The position numbers and the translations under genes are program-made. 33,694 nucleotides of DNA from Actinidia chinensis (taxonomy: Eukaryota > Streptophyta > Magnoliopsida > Ericales > Actinidiaceae), in contig VIGQ01001230.1 of the NCBI GenBank assembly GCA_009663005.1, forward strand, positions 15,001 through 48,694, in the 5' to 3' direction. The notes beneath the pieces were generated by a model that was given only the letters and a program-made list of their open reading frames with translations, was not told where the DNA came from and searched no databases. Positions 18,670 through 28,414 of this stretch are shown here, one piece after another; position 1 is the first letter of the stretch; the number at the start of each line of letters is the position of its first letter.

Positions 18670-19767
18670 TAACATATCGAATCAAGATGCAAATATATAC
18701 TATTTCACTAATTTTATTTTTGGCATTTAGGGTGAAAAAAAGAAGAGTATCGAATGTCTTGTTTCTACTTCATTACTTGCATCAAATAGCTCTATTTTAA
18801 GAACTTTATAGTTTCGATAGAAAAATTAAAAAAAAATTAAGATATTATTGTCAATCTTTGTTAAATTTTATTATTTTTATTTGTAATTCTTTAAATATTA
18901 TTGATATAAAATACACCTCTATTATGCATATTATATAGATATACTTGAGGATTTTGTATGATAATATAATTTGAACATGACACATGGTATGTCCTCGTAA
19001 AAAATAACATAAGAGAAGGTTTTGTATGGATTTTAAACAGGAACTTAAAATTTCTGAGTTTATTTATACATAAATAGTAATATAAAGATTAGTCCAATGA
19101 CCCAGAAACTAAGCCCCATTAACCCTATTTATTACACAATCAGAGTTTGTCCATAATTTTTTTGTCCCTATTTTTTTGGTAGAAACTCGGGACTCGGGGC
19201 GTGAGGCGGGGGCTTTTGCTCTGCCTTGCCTCACTGCCGGCTCTAGTGTGGTGGTGGAGGAAAGGTGATGTAAAAAAAACAACAGTAAAGTGGCGCGTTA
19301 AAATCTTTGTGCACGTCAATATTTATGAAACACACATTAAAAATTCATCCCGAATTAAAAAGTAACTATCTTACTACATAAATTTTTTAAAAACTACTTT
19401 TTCGGTAAACATTGTCAATGAGATATTTCAAGATATTAAGTGATGAACGAATATTAATTGTAAAACTAGTTATTCAAGTTTCATTTATGATACTTTCCGT
19501 TTTTAGTGTTAAATCAGTGGATTATCAAAACAAACCCTTAGACTAAACACGACATCCTTTTAAGGTGTGCAGTGAAGGCTCAAATGGCCAAACCACATTT
19601 AATTGGTCAAAAGCATCTTATGATGGGATGTACCTCTCGAAATAAAATTATAGAGAGAATTCCCGTCTGCAAAATGAATAAATAGTAGTCTTTTGTTTTT
19701 GATATCAAGAGTCCTTTCGTAAATTTTTCGTCTGGTGAAATCTCAGGGCTTATCTGTGATTATACTC
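18670..19767 (+). repeat. Spacer S, near full copy (S3)
   Basis: Same order of landmarks as S2: TTCACTAACATATCG, GGCATTTAGGGTGAAAAAAA, AGAACTTTATAGTTTCGATAG, the AT-rich middle, a worn antisense A-box (near 19105), the GC-rich knot with GGGGCGTGAGGCGGGGG and TGCCGGCTCTAG, GTGGTGGTGG, CAATATTTATGAA, AACCCTTAGACTAAACAC, CCTCTCGAAATAAA, AGAGAGAATTCCCG. The S-end is shortened (GGTGAAATCTCAGGG then a TA run). Confidence 0.7.
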
Positions 19768-20796
19768 TATATATATATATGATAAAATTAAAAAACTCAC
19801 CCGCTCTACCTAATCATTATTTAAATTGCCTTGACCTACAAACACTCTCTCTCTACTCTCCCTCTCTAATATATATATACCCGCCTACCCTAATCATTTT
19901 AAATTTCCTTGAACCTACAAACACTCTCTCATCCTCTCCCTCTCGATTCTGGGATGTGGGATTCTAATGCTATCAGGCTTTTCCGCCTTCATCGATTATA
20001 TCCGGTCCAACACAGCATCGTCTTCTCTCTTCTCTGTTTCGAATTCCTATAATCTCACTTTTCTCCTGACATTCTCATCTCATATTCCTGGTTTTTGGTA
20101 ATCGTCATTCTCTCCTTCTCTTCTTTTCGTTTTCTTCATCATCATAATATAGTGAATTCATGGGACACCTAGATGTGGTGTTGTCTTGAAGAGGTCCAGA
20201 AGAACGAGTTAAAGAGACACTTACTCTTACTATATGTCATGTGGGCTCTGAAGATTTGTGGGTAGTTGAAGAAGTGGGGTAGATAGATCGTTGATTAATT
20301 CGCAATTGGGTATGAAATTCTTTATCTCAATTTAATACTTTCAAGCTGAAGAACGATAGTCATGTAACACGCACAGCGGGCACTTTTCTGATGGGTTAAA
20401 GTTGTAACCTCATGCTTCTCTTTCTTTTCTTTCTTAGCAACAAAAGTTGAAACATTACAACAAGAAATTAGTTGTATTATCTTTAAAATGATTCATCGGC
20501 TTTCTTTTTTCGTGTCCAATTCAGGTCCACATGCCCAATGATTTGTGTATACTTTTTCATTCCGAATGATTTTGGCTTCTTGAGAATAATTAATGTTTCG
20601 TCACAAGTAATTCCGCTTTTTATTTTTTTATTGCATATTTTTGACTTTAAAATTTCGATCCCATGTACATCATAGCAGGCAAGCTCAACAAATCATTCTT
20701 TAATTAGCAGCAAGGTATTTTATATTTGTAGCTTTGTTTCTTAATTGAGACAGAAGGATGGATGCGGTAGAAGAGCCCTCTGAACATCTCGATTGG
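19768..20796 (+). pseudogene. Unit 9, 5' part: P-E1-C-D copy
   Basis: Two P sub-repeats with CT runs (about 19790 and 19880) lead to E1 at ATG 19954 (ATGTGGGATTCTAATGC; CTTCATCGATTATATCCGG). C is barely detectable near 20345-20405 (CACTTTTCTGATGGGTTAAAG). D lies near 20660-20715 (CCATGTACATCATAGC, ATTAGCAGCAAGGTATTTT). The following GAGCCCTCTGAACATCTCG is interrupted by the 464-bp insertion. Divergence here is higher than in units 5 or 7. Confidence 0.5.
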
Positions 20797-21260
20797 TTTC
20801 TTGCTTCAGCTCCATAACGAAGAAAAGCACCAAAAAAAGCAAGAGAAACGAAGAAAAAAAGCAAAGAAAGAAGAAAACAGAATGGGGAAATAAAAGAATG
20901 GGAGGAGTCATCCAAAGAGTACACAGGCAAGCATCCAGCTTAAAAATCACACGGCAAATATAACACCCTAGAGAGCGGAATAGATAACAGAAAGAAAACT
21001 TGTTGGGAATCAAGGGAAACCCTCGAAGGGTAGAGACGAAAAAGAGGAGGACAGAGTACTGCCGAACAGACACTATGACAAGGAAATGAAAGAATAAGGA
21101 AAAAACAGTGAAAAGGAGAAAGTGGAGGACAGAGAAGAAAATACAAGAAAAAGTAAAGAGGCGAGAGGGGAGCAAGAGAACGGTAGGTAGAAAAGAGAGG
21201 GAAAGAGTAGGTCATTAAAGGCATACGAGAAGGAGGATCGAAGAGGAGGATTAATAGCTT
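20797..21260. mobile_element. 464-bp purine-rich insertion with 5-bp ATTGG duplication, type unknown
   Basis: Interrupts unit 9 inside the motif that elsewhere reads CATTCAATTGGGTATG. ATTGG stands at 20792-20796 and again at 21261-21265, and the unit resumes with GTAGAAAAGAAC. The plus strand is almost free of long T runs and rich in A and G. The ends (TTTCTTGC and AATAGCTT) are not TG...CA and are not inverted repeats. Long minus-strand frames cross it (20741-21175, 144 codons; 20940-21479, 179 codons), but they run out into host sequence and are pyrimidine-coded (Phe/Leu/Ser), so I do not call them genes. A five-base duplication would suit an LTR-type integration or a SINE, but neither is shown. 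Confidence 0.6.
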
Positions 21261-21480
21261 ATTGGGTAGAAAAGAACTGTGCCATAAATTTTTATATTTT
21301 AATGGTAATGATAAAGTATGCTTGAATATCAATTGGGTTTCATGTGAACCAGTTGAGATTAATACGTTAGTAGAAATCGAACAAACATGAGGTCGCCTCG
21401 GCCCGCGAAACAAGATTCTTCTTGATAGCAAGAGGAAAGCATATGCCCTGATTATGTAGTGGACATGGCAAAGCTTCAAT
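21261..21480 (+). pseudogene. Unit 9, remainder up to module M2
   Basis: Resumes with GGGTAGAAAAGAAC and CTTGAATATCAATTGGG, then CATATGCCCTGATTATG and GGACATGGCAAAGC. As in units 1 and 6, E4 is missing between ATATGCCCTG and ATTATGTAGTGG. Here the unit continues into a 3' half instead of into S-end. Confidence 0.5.
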
Positions 21481-22799
21481 ATAGCGGTGCTCTATTTTCA
21501 GAAGTTCATATACCTCTCCCGTCCGAAAGTCCAAGGTCTTTACACCTCTAAAACCTTGCTATGGTCAGTTCGCTTCAACAGTGATCCCATCTGACACATA
21601 ACCATAATAGGCACACAACAGTTATGGGGTAATTGAGGTGTAACAAAAAGAAAGCGATAGTGACATTAAGTTTTCCTATTTCGTCCTTTCCTTGTCATAT
21701 GAAACTCAAGCTTCTTGAATACATTTTTTTTTGCATCTAAGCTATGTAACTCATCATCGTTTGGAGAAACAAATTTAAGAAGGCTTTCTGTTATTGAAAA
21801 GGAAACGGATTAAAAGTGACTGTAATTTTAAATACCTGTAACTTTGGGATCAACGAGGCTGTAATTAACATGAATTAATACAAGACTAATACTCTGAAGC
21901 TGTTTTAATTATTGATTGGTCTTCAACTAGTTTACTGTCACTTGCATGTAACTTTACAAGAAAGTCACCTATACTATGCTGTTTTGTATTAGTATATTAC
22001 AGTCTTTGAATTTTAAATCACTCCGTATGAGCTGTGTATTATTATGCGAAATATGTTGTAAACCCTTCCCAGTCAACTCTGTCATAATGTTGAATGTAAC
22101 CAACTTCCACGTCAGCCTGTTCCTTTATAACGCAACATAATTTTTTGGCAATGTTTTTTTTAAGGTTAAGATCCCATCAGCCAATAAATTACATAAGGTT
22201 CCAAAAGAATTCAACGTTTGGCCGTAGAAACACATCTATCTAGTGACAGTGGGCTCTTTGTGGGGTCCTTTAGACACTCTAGCAAGGATTTTTTGGGGGG
22301 CAAACGGAAGAGATCATTCCTCGTTGACTAAAACACCTAACATTCTTCGGTTACATTGCCCACTAGTAATTTTGGCAGTAATCGTTTTGGTTATTTAAGG
22401 TGCTTTTTTTTTTTTCCTCACAAACAAAAAAAAATATTTTTATAAGTAGCTGACCTTTGGTAATTGGTGTTGCAGATCCTTATCACGGTTTTTCTCCCTA
22501 CGAAGGGGGCAATACCTACACATCCAATATATATTTTGGTTCTGCAGAATTCGTCCAATAAAGATGGCTAGTTGTGTCCGATTCAACACAAGTTTTCAGA
22601 CTTGGAAAATCGTATAGAATTTCTCATATGCATGTCATCGTCAATTCAGTAAGTCCGCTCTAGACACTCTTGCGATGCGGAATTAGATACTTTTGGTCGC
22701 AGATAACCTTAGCTTCGTAAATGATGGATGGAGTAGTTTGCGCAAAGAAGAACTAGAATGAGTAATCGATAAGGGAATCCAAATTATGGTAATCCCCCA
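21481..22799 (+). pseudogene. 3' module M2: broken E6 and E8, E7 missing
   Basis: Order: lead-in (CAGTTCGCTTCAACAGTGAT, GGCACACAACAG), intron (GATTGGTCTTCAACTAGTTT, CCGTATGAGCTGTGTATTA), and E6 near 22170-22300 (CATCAGCCAATAAATTACAT, AACACATCTATCTAGTGACA). Then there is a direct jump to GATCATTCCTCGTTGACTAA without E7. E8 is at 22476-22610 after GTGTTGCAG (AAGATGGCTAG, CGATTCAACACAAG), and the tail follows. All exon frames are broken. The missing E7 is shared with M3. Confidence 0.55.
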
Positions 22800-23015
22800 T
22801 ATGAAAAATAAAAAAAAAGTCAAATATATATTTTCACTAACATGATATACTTCAATGGCACTACATATTGAATGAAGAGTAAAATATATATTTCACTATA
22901 TTAGTTTAACATCTTAGGTGTCGTTCATAAAACTGGAATGCTGAAAAAATGAAAAATAAGTATTGAAAACCTAAATGCTAATGTTTTAAGTTTAAAGGTG
23001 TTTAAATGGTCAACA
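22800..23015 (+). repeat. AT-rich tail copy between M2 and M3
   Basis: Matches 23990-24240 and 31690-31990: CATATTGAATGAAGAG, AATATATATTTCACTA, TTTAACATCTTAGGTGTCG, GCTGAAAAAATGAAAAATAA, GTTTTAAGTTTAAAGG. At about 23016 it is joined to GAAATTATACAAGCGAAG, a remnant of E5 and its intron. No gene. Confidence 0.65.
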
Positions 23016-23990
23016 TGAAATTATACAAGCGAAGAGCTCTGAAGCTTGTTTAATTATTGATTGGTCCCTTCAAACTAGTTTTACTACTTTCACTGCATGT
23101 AGCTTTTAAGAAGGATCACCTATTATGATGCCTGTTTTGTATTAGTTAGTGTGTTACAACATCTTTTTGAATTTAAATCAGCTCGTATGAGCTGTGTATT
23201 AATGCGAATAATGTTGTACCTTTCCAGTAAACTCTGTCATCAATGATTCTTGGCTTGCACGCGGCACTGACTCCTTGTTGTTGAACGTAACCACCTTCAT
23301 CGTCAGCCTGTTCCTTTACGGCCACATAATTTTGTCAATGTTTTTTACAGGTTAATATCCGCATCAGCCAATAAATTACACAAGGTCAAAGAATTCAGCT
23401 TTGCCAGAGAAACACATCTATCTAGTGACCGTGGGCAATTTGTGAGTCTTAGACAATCTAAGCAAGATTTTCTTGCAACTGAAAAGATATCATTCGGTGG
23501 AACGACCTAACATTCTCTGTACATGCCCGCTAGTAATTGGCAGAATCCTCTGTTATTTTGACCGTTTGCTTTTCTTTTTTTTCCCCTGCAAAAAAATGTT
23601 GTTAAGAAGTAATAACAATTGCTGAACCTTCTTCGGTAATTGGGTTTCAGATCGCTTATCACTAGGATTTTTTCCAAAAGTGAAGAGGGGGCGATACCTA
23701 CAACATCCAATATATATTATGGTCTTGCAGAAATCGCCAATATAAGATTGCAGTTGCAGTCCAATTCAACACAAGTTTCAGACTTGGAAAATCCGTATAT
23801 CATTTCTCAATCTGAATGTCAAGCGTCAAAATTCAGTAAGTCCCTTCTCCAGCCTACTATTGCATGCGGAATTAGATACTTTTGTCTAGAAAACCTTAGC
23901 TTCGTAATATGGTGAATGGAGTAGTTTCCAAAGAAGAAACTAGAAATGGGAATCGATAAGGAATCCAAAGTAGGTAACGCAGATGAAAAT
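23016..23990 (+). pseudogene. 3' module M3: second copy of E6/E8, E7 missing
   Basis: Starts in an E5/intron remnant. E6 lies after TTTTTTACAG at about 23350-23480 (CATCAGCCAATAAATTACAC, GAATTCAGCTTTGCCAGAG, CATCTATCTAGTGACC). It then jumps as in M2 (AAAAGATATCATTCGGTGG) to the intron, with E8 after GGTTTCAG at 23651. E8 keeps ATCCAATATATATTATGG and TCCAATTCAACACAAG. A 91-codon frame covers the acceptor and E8 (23640-23915), but in a different phase from M1. M3 has no P, E1, C or D, so this is a duplication of the 3' half alone. Confidence 0.55.
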
Positions 23991-24280
23991 AAAAAGCAAA
24001 AATATATATTTTACTGTAACATATGATAACTTCAAGTGGTCCACTAACATATTGAATGAAGAGCAAAATATATATTTCACATATTATTTAACATCTTAAT
24101 GTCCGTTTCATAAAACTGAATGCTGAAAAAATAAAAATAAAGTATGAAACTAAATGAATGATGTTTTAAATTAAAAGGTTGTTTGATAAAAATATAGTAC
24201 TGATTAAAACTGATTGATATATTTAACAAAATGATTATTTTTACATTTCTCTTTCAAATTTTTTTTTTTTTTATAAAAGT
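23991..24280 (+). repeat. AT-rich tail copy leading to TGG-rich block 1
   Basis: Same tail as 22800-23015 and 31690-32050, extended by GTTTGATAAAAATATAG, AACTGATTGATATATTTAAC and a T run. Its passage into a TGG-rich block is repeated at 32050. Confidence 0.65.
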
Positions 24281-25030
24281 TTGGTGGCTTGACGGTTGTT
24301 TGGTGTCGTGATGTGGCGACGGTTATAGCAACGCCTATAATTATTTTGGTGGTTCTTGTAGTAACAAAGCGATAGTGATTATTGTGGTGTTTGAGGGGAT
24401 GATATGTGGAGGTATGGAAGTTGAGGGGTGGTAGAATGGGTAATAAGTTGGAGGAGAGGGCACATCGGCGGTTGTGGTATTGGTGGTAGAGGGATGGAGA
24501 TGGATGGTGGTTGTAATTTAGGGAAGGGGGGTGGTATTGTGATGGAGTGGGTGGTTGAAAGGCGGAGGCAAAGGCGTTGGCGGTAGTGTGTTTATGGATG
24601 GTTAGTGGATGGATGGTTGCGGTGGTGGTGGCGGCGGGGGGTGCAATGGTGACAACGGTAGTAGTGATGGTGTTTGAATGGTGGTAGCAGTGATGATCGT
24701 GGCTGGTAGTGGTAAGGATGGTAGTAGCGGTGATGGTCGTGGTATTGGTAGTAGCGGAATAGTAGTGGTGGTGGTGGTTATTAGGTGGAGGTAGATAGGT
24801 GGTGATAGTAATGAAGGAGGTGGCCGCAATGGTGGAATGGTAGTAGAGTGGATCATGGTTGCCATTACAATGTTGGTGGAGGTAGGGGAGGTGGAGGGTT
24901 GGTGGCATTTCACAAGCGGAGATTGTAGAGGGGTGTGTGCTAATAGTAATCGTAGCGATGGTGACAACTATAGATATAGGTGGTGGGGTGTGTGGTCAGT
25001 GCTGACCATGAGGGTTTGGGGCCCTAGATG
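24281..25030 (+). repeat. TGG-rich strand-asymmetric block 1, ~750 bp
   Basis: The plus strand is made of degenerate GGTGG, GGTAGTGG, GATGGTGG and GGTGATGG units with almost no C; the minus strand reads as His/Pro/Thr/Ser/Tyr-rich frames (24204-24908, 24602-24967). The low-complexity composition explains the long frames, so I do not call them genes. Many GG/GGG runs could form G-quadruplex or triplex structure. It starts with TTTGGTGGCTTGACGG and ends with GGTTTGGGGCCCTAGATG, and the same edges are recognisable in block 2. It is always followed by spacer S, so block and spacer moved or duplicated together. Confidence 0.75.
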
Positions 25031-25970
25031 AATCATAATTCAAATAATTTTTTGTAATTTATCTAAACAAAAACTTTAAATAATTTTTTTATAAGACTTA
25101 AAGATACATAATATTTTTTTATGCCTTTAGAGAAAATAAGAATGTATCGATGGTTCTTATATTCCTCTCTATTAAGTAATCAAATAGATATATTTCAAGA
25201 ATTATAGTTTCGATAGAAAATTAAAAAAATAAGATATTTGGTTTTGTAATATATGATTATAATGGTTAAAAAACTTTAGTGTTTTTGCCTTATATTTTTT
25301 TAACATATATTTTGTGTAAAATACATGCCACTACTTTGCTCTATTACGCATATTATATGGATATGTATGGGAGGTTTTGTATTAATATATAGTTTACATT
25401 TTTTTAATGTATTTCTCTCAACAAAAAAAAAGAAGAAAAGTTTTTTAGTATTAAAAGAGAAATTAAAAAGCCTGAGTTAATTTGTAAAGTACTAGAATTT
25501 AAGATTTTCTCTTGTAATTTAGCCCCCCAAATTGTTAAATAATCCAAGGAAGCAGTATAAGAGTTGAAAACAGAGTAAAACATGGGAAATTAACTAAACG
25601 ATGACTGCTAGCTACATTAACCTTTCTTTCAACTGATATAAAGTTTTTAAATATATACTATTATTCCATATTTTTTTGGGCTCTGTTTTTTGGGCAAGAA
25701 CTTGGGCTGTAGCCAGGGGCTTTACTCGCCTTGCCCAGGGTTGGCCCTGATGCTGTGATGGAGGAGGTGGTGTGGTGTTGGCGTGTATTTTGTACATGTA
25801 ATGTTTATGAACACACATTTTCAAATTAATTCGATGTAAGTAGCTATTTTGCTATAAAAATATTTTTAAATTTTTAACTACATTTTCAATCGTCCCACTA
25901 AACCACAAGCCAAACTCACACCCACACAAATCGAATCTAAAAAAAACTATGATCAAACAGGAAATTAAAC
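25031..25970 (+). repeat. Spacer S copy (S4)
   Basis: Begins with AATCATAATTCAAATAATTT and TATCTAAACAAAAACTTT (shared with S5, not with S2/S3), then AAGATACATAATATTTTTTT, TTTCGATAGAAAATT, TACGCATATTATATG, TAATTTAGCCCCCCAAATTG, AAGAGTTGAAAAC, CTAGCTACATTAACCTTTC, the GC-rich knot with TTACTCGCCTTGCCCAGGG, TGTTTATGAACACAC and TCAATCGTCCCACTAAAC. The last part passes into R rather than S-end. Confidence 0.65.
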
Positions 25971-26215
25971 TCATCTTTACATTTTTACAATCGAGAGAAA
26001 ATATTATTAGTAAATTTATAAATTGATGCCTATTTATTCAATTTCCGCCAAATAGTAGTAATTTTTCATAATCTCCTCATTTCGAATTTTTTTCCTTTTG
26101 ATTTATTTATGTTGTGATTATTATTATTATTATTATTTTTTTTTCACGAATGTCGCGTTGTATTTTCCTGACTGAATTGGAAGCAAAATTACCCAAATAC
26201 CCAAACCATCAGATA
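25971..26215 (+). repeat. Pre-P flank R (copy R3), empty sites for two MITEs
   Basis: TCATCTTTACATTTTTAC, CAAATAGTAGTAATTTTTC, TTTTGATTTATTTATG, a TTATTATTATTATT run, CGAATGTCGCGTTGT, CTGAATTGGAAGC. It lacks the MITE present at 15213-15408 (site 25965-25967, at its left edge) and the MITE present at 4421-4875 (site about 26172-26176). Confidence 0.7.
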
Positions 26216-28414
26216 CAATAATTAAATTATATCTGTTATAGTAACCGCTGGACAAATCATTAGGGGGTTGTTTTTTTTGTTTTTTTTTTTTTCCACCATT
26301 TTAAAAAGGTTAAAATTCCTTGACCTGCAAAACACTCCTCTCTCTCTGATTCTGGGGTGTGGCGGAGATTCCAATGCTACCAGCTTCGCCTTCCATCGAT
26401 TTCTCCAACCGCCGGCATCAACTTATCTCTCTGTTTCGAAGTACTTATAATATCGCTTTCGACGACTTTCTTTCTCATTTGGTTTGGGTACGTGTTCTCT
26501 CTTTCTCCTCTTTTGTCTCTTATCATCAAAATAAAATTCTGACCTAATGTGTGTTGATTGAAGAGAAGAAGAAGAACTAAAGAGACTCTTACTCTAGAAA
26601 TTTTAATGCGCTCTGAAGATGTTGGGGGCGTTTCAATTGGGCGTGATTAATTCACCAATACTCATTGATTGAAATTCAATTGTGTTCATTCAGTGAATGA
26701 CAAATAATCCAAGTGAAGAAGCAATGTACTATGCCCAAACCCACAGGCCCAGAGAAATGATATATCTGTTAGATTGGGTTAAAATTGAAAACTCTCTTCT
26801 CTTTCTTTAATTAGTTGTAATCTTTAAAATTGTTAGCCTTTCTTTTTCTGCCATTCACCATTATTTTTTATACTTTAATCGAATGATTTTGGCCTTTTTC
26901 TTGAGAAATTTAATGGTTTCGTCACTTAATTTCGTTTTTTCTATTGCTTAATTTGACTTGTATCTGATCTTTAATAGGGTCCCTTAGACTTAACCGTTCG
27001 ATCCATGTTATCTGCTACAAGCCAACCAAACTGCTTTCATTGCAGTAAGGTATACATAGCTTGTTTTTAATTGAGATGAAGACAGGATGGACAGAGCCCT
27101 TGAACATTCAATTGGGTATGAAAAGAACCAATAAATTTTTATTTTGCAGTTGGGTATGAAAAGAAGCTTGAATATTCAATTGGGTTCTGGAAAGAGAGAA
27201 ACAATAAACATGACGGTTCGCCCCTCGAAATAGATTTCTTGATAGAAAGAGGAGACATATGGCCTGTTTGTTGGCCTTGATAGATTCTAATCTCTCTCGT
27301 GAACTTGCCTAGATGTTGTTGACAACTCACAATTGTGCTCTGCTCTTAATGTCATTAACTGTGGTTATGTAGTTGGAAAAATTGGCAAAGTTCAGTATAT
27401 GGTGCAAATTTAGAAGTTCAATACTCAGTGTCGTTTACCCCCTCCTCCTTTCTAGAAGAAAGCCCAAGGTCTTTACAACTCTCAAAAACCTTGCTTATGT
27501 CAGTAGTGGTCACTTCAGTAATTGATTGTGTAACAAAAAGAACGCGTAGTGACATTAAGTTATTCTATTTCTCTGCATAAGGAACCTAACCTTTGTATCG
27601 TTACCTTCTTGAAACATTTTTGGTTAGAAATTGAAAAGAAATTCTATAGGGTGAATGTTTTGCATCTTGAGCTTTGGTATCCATCATCGTTTTGATAAAA
27701 ATAAACTGTTTAAGAGGCTTTCTGTTTATTGAAAAGACAGCACAAGAAGTGACCGCTAATTCAAATATCTGTACTTGGGCTGCGGAGCTGGTACAGGAAA
27801 TTATACAAGGGAAGTGCAATTGGAAGTTTTAGCAGGGGGCATGTCTAATCTATCATCGCACTCTGTTGATGCAACATCTCATTGGTATGACTTATGAATT
27901 CATATTAGTATGTGTGGCCGAATTGCATCTTTTGTGTGGTTTAAATCCTAGGCATTATAGCTGCCCACATGCTTAGACTTGAGATTGAGGTTTTAACGTG
28001 TACTTGCTTCCGTAACTGTTTTTTATTATTGATTTGGTTTTCAAACTAGTTTACTGTCACTGCATCTAGCTTTTACCAGAAATCCAACTCTTATTATTAC
28101 AGTCCTCAATCATTTTTTAAACTCAGCTCGTATGAGCTGTTGCATTAATGCACATAATGGTGTACGTTCAATAAATTCTGTCACTAATGATACTTGTACT
28201 CTTGTTGAACTTATCATTCATCGTCGGCCTTTTCCTTTGCGTAGCATATTTTGACCACAAATTTTCTTTGGTCAGGGTATCTCCATCGCCAATAAATTCA
28301 CAAGGTCAAAGGAATTCAGATTTGCAGATTAAACACATTTATCTAGTGCAGGTGACTGGTGGTCTTTAGAGCATTCTGGGCAGGATTTCCATGCAACTGA
28401 GAGAGCCCGAGGTG
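26216..28414 (+). pseudogene. Unit 10: P-E1-C-D-E4-E5-E6 copy, 3' truncated
   Basis: A P sub-repeat with a T-rich expansion (26265-26292). The E1 core at 26359 reads GTGGCGGAGATTCC, so the ATG seen in other units is GTG here; the frame stays open to 26547. C is partial near 26690-26770 (AATAATCCAAGTGAAGAAGC). D lies at 27001-27050 (ATCCATGTTATCTGCTAC, TTGCAGTAAGG). E4 lies near 27300-27390 (CTAGATGTTGTTGACAACTC). E5 lies at 27736-27884 (GACAGCACAAGAAGTGACC, ending ATTG before GTATGA) with one extra base near 27758. E6 lies near 28287-28400 (GCCAATAAATTCACAAGG). It breaks off at about 28415 into a P sub-repeat; E7 and E8 are lost. Product unknown. Confidence 0.55.

Noticed and set aside
20797..21260. 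Solo LTR of a retrotransposon
   Set aside because: The 5-bp duplication would fit, but the ends are not TG...CA and no primer-binding site or polypurine tract with LTR context was seen.
20741..21479. Minus-strand frames of 144 and 179 codons, Phe/Leu/Ser-rich
   Set aside because: They cross the boundary of the purine-rich insertion into host sequence and overlap each other in different frames. Composition explains the lack of stops.
24204..24967. Long minus-strand frames rich in His, Pro and Thr
   Set aside because: They follow from the C/A/T-only composition of the minus strand of the TGG-rich block, which lacks stop codons by composition. Two frames are open at once and no domain is visible.
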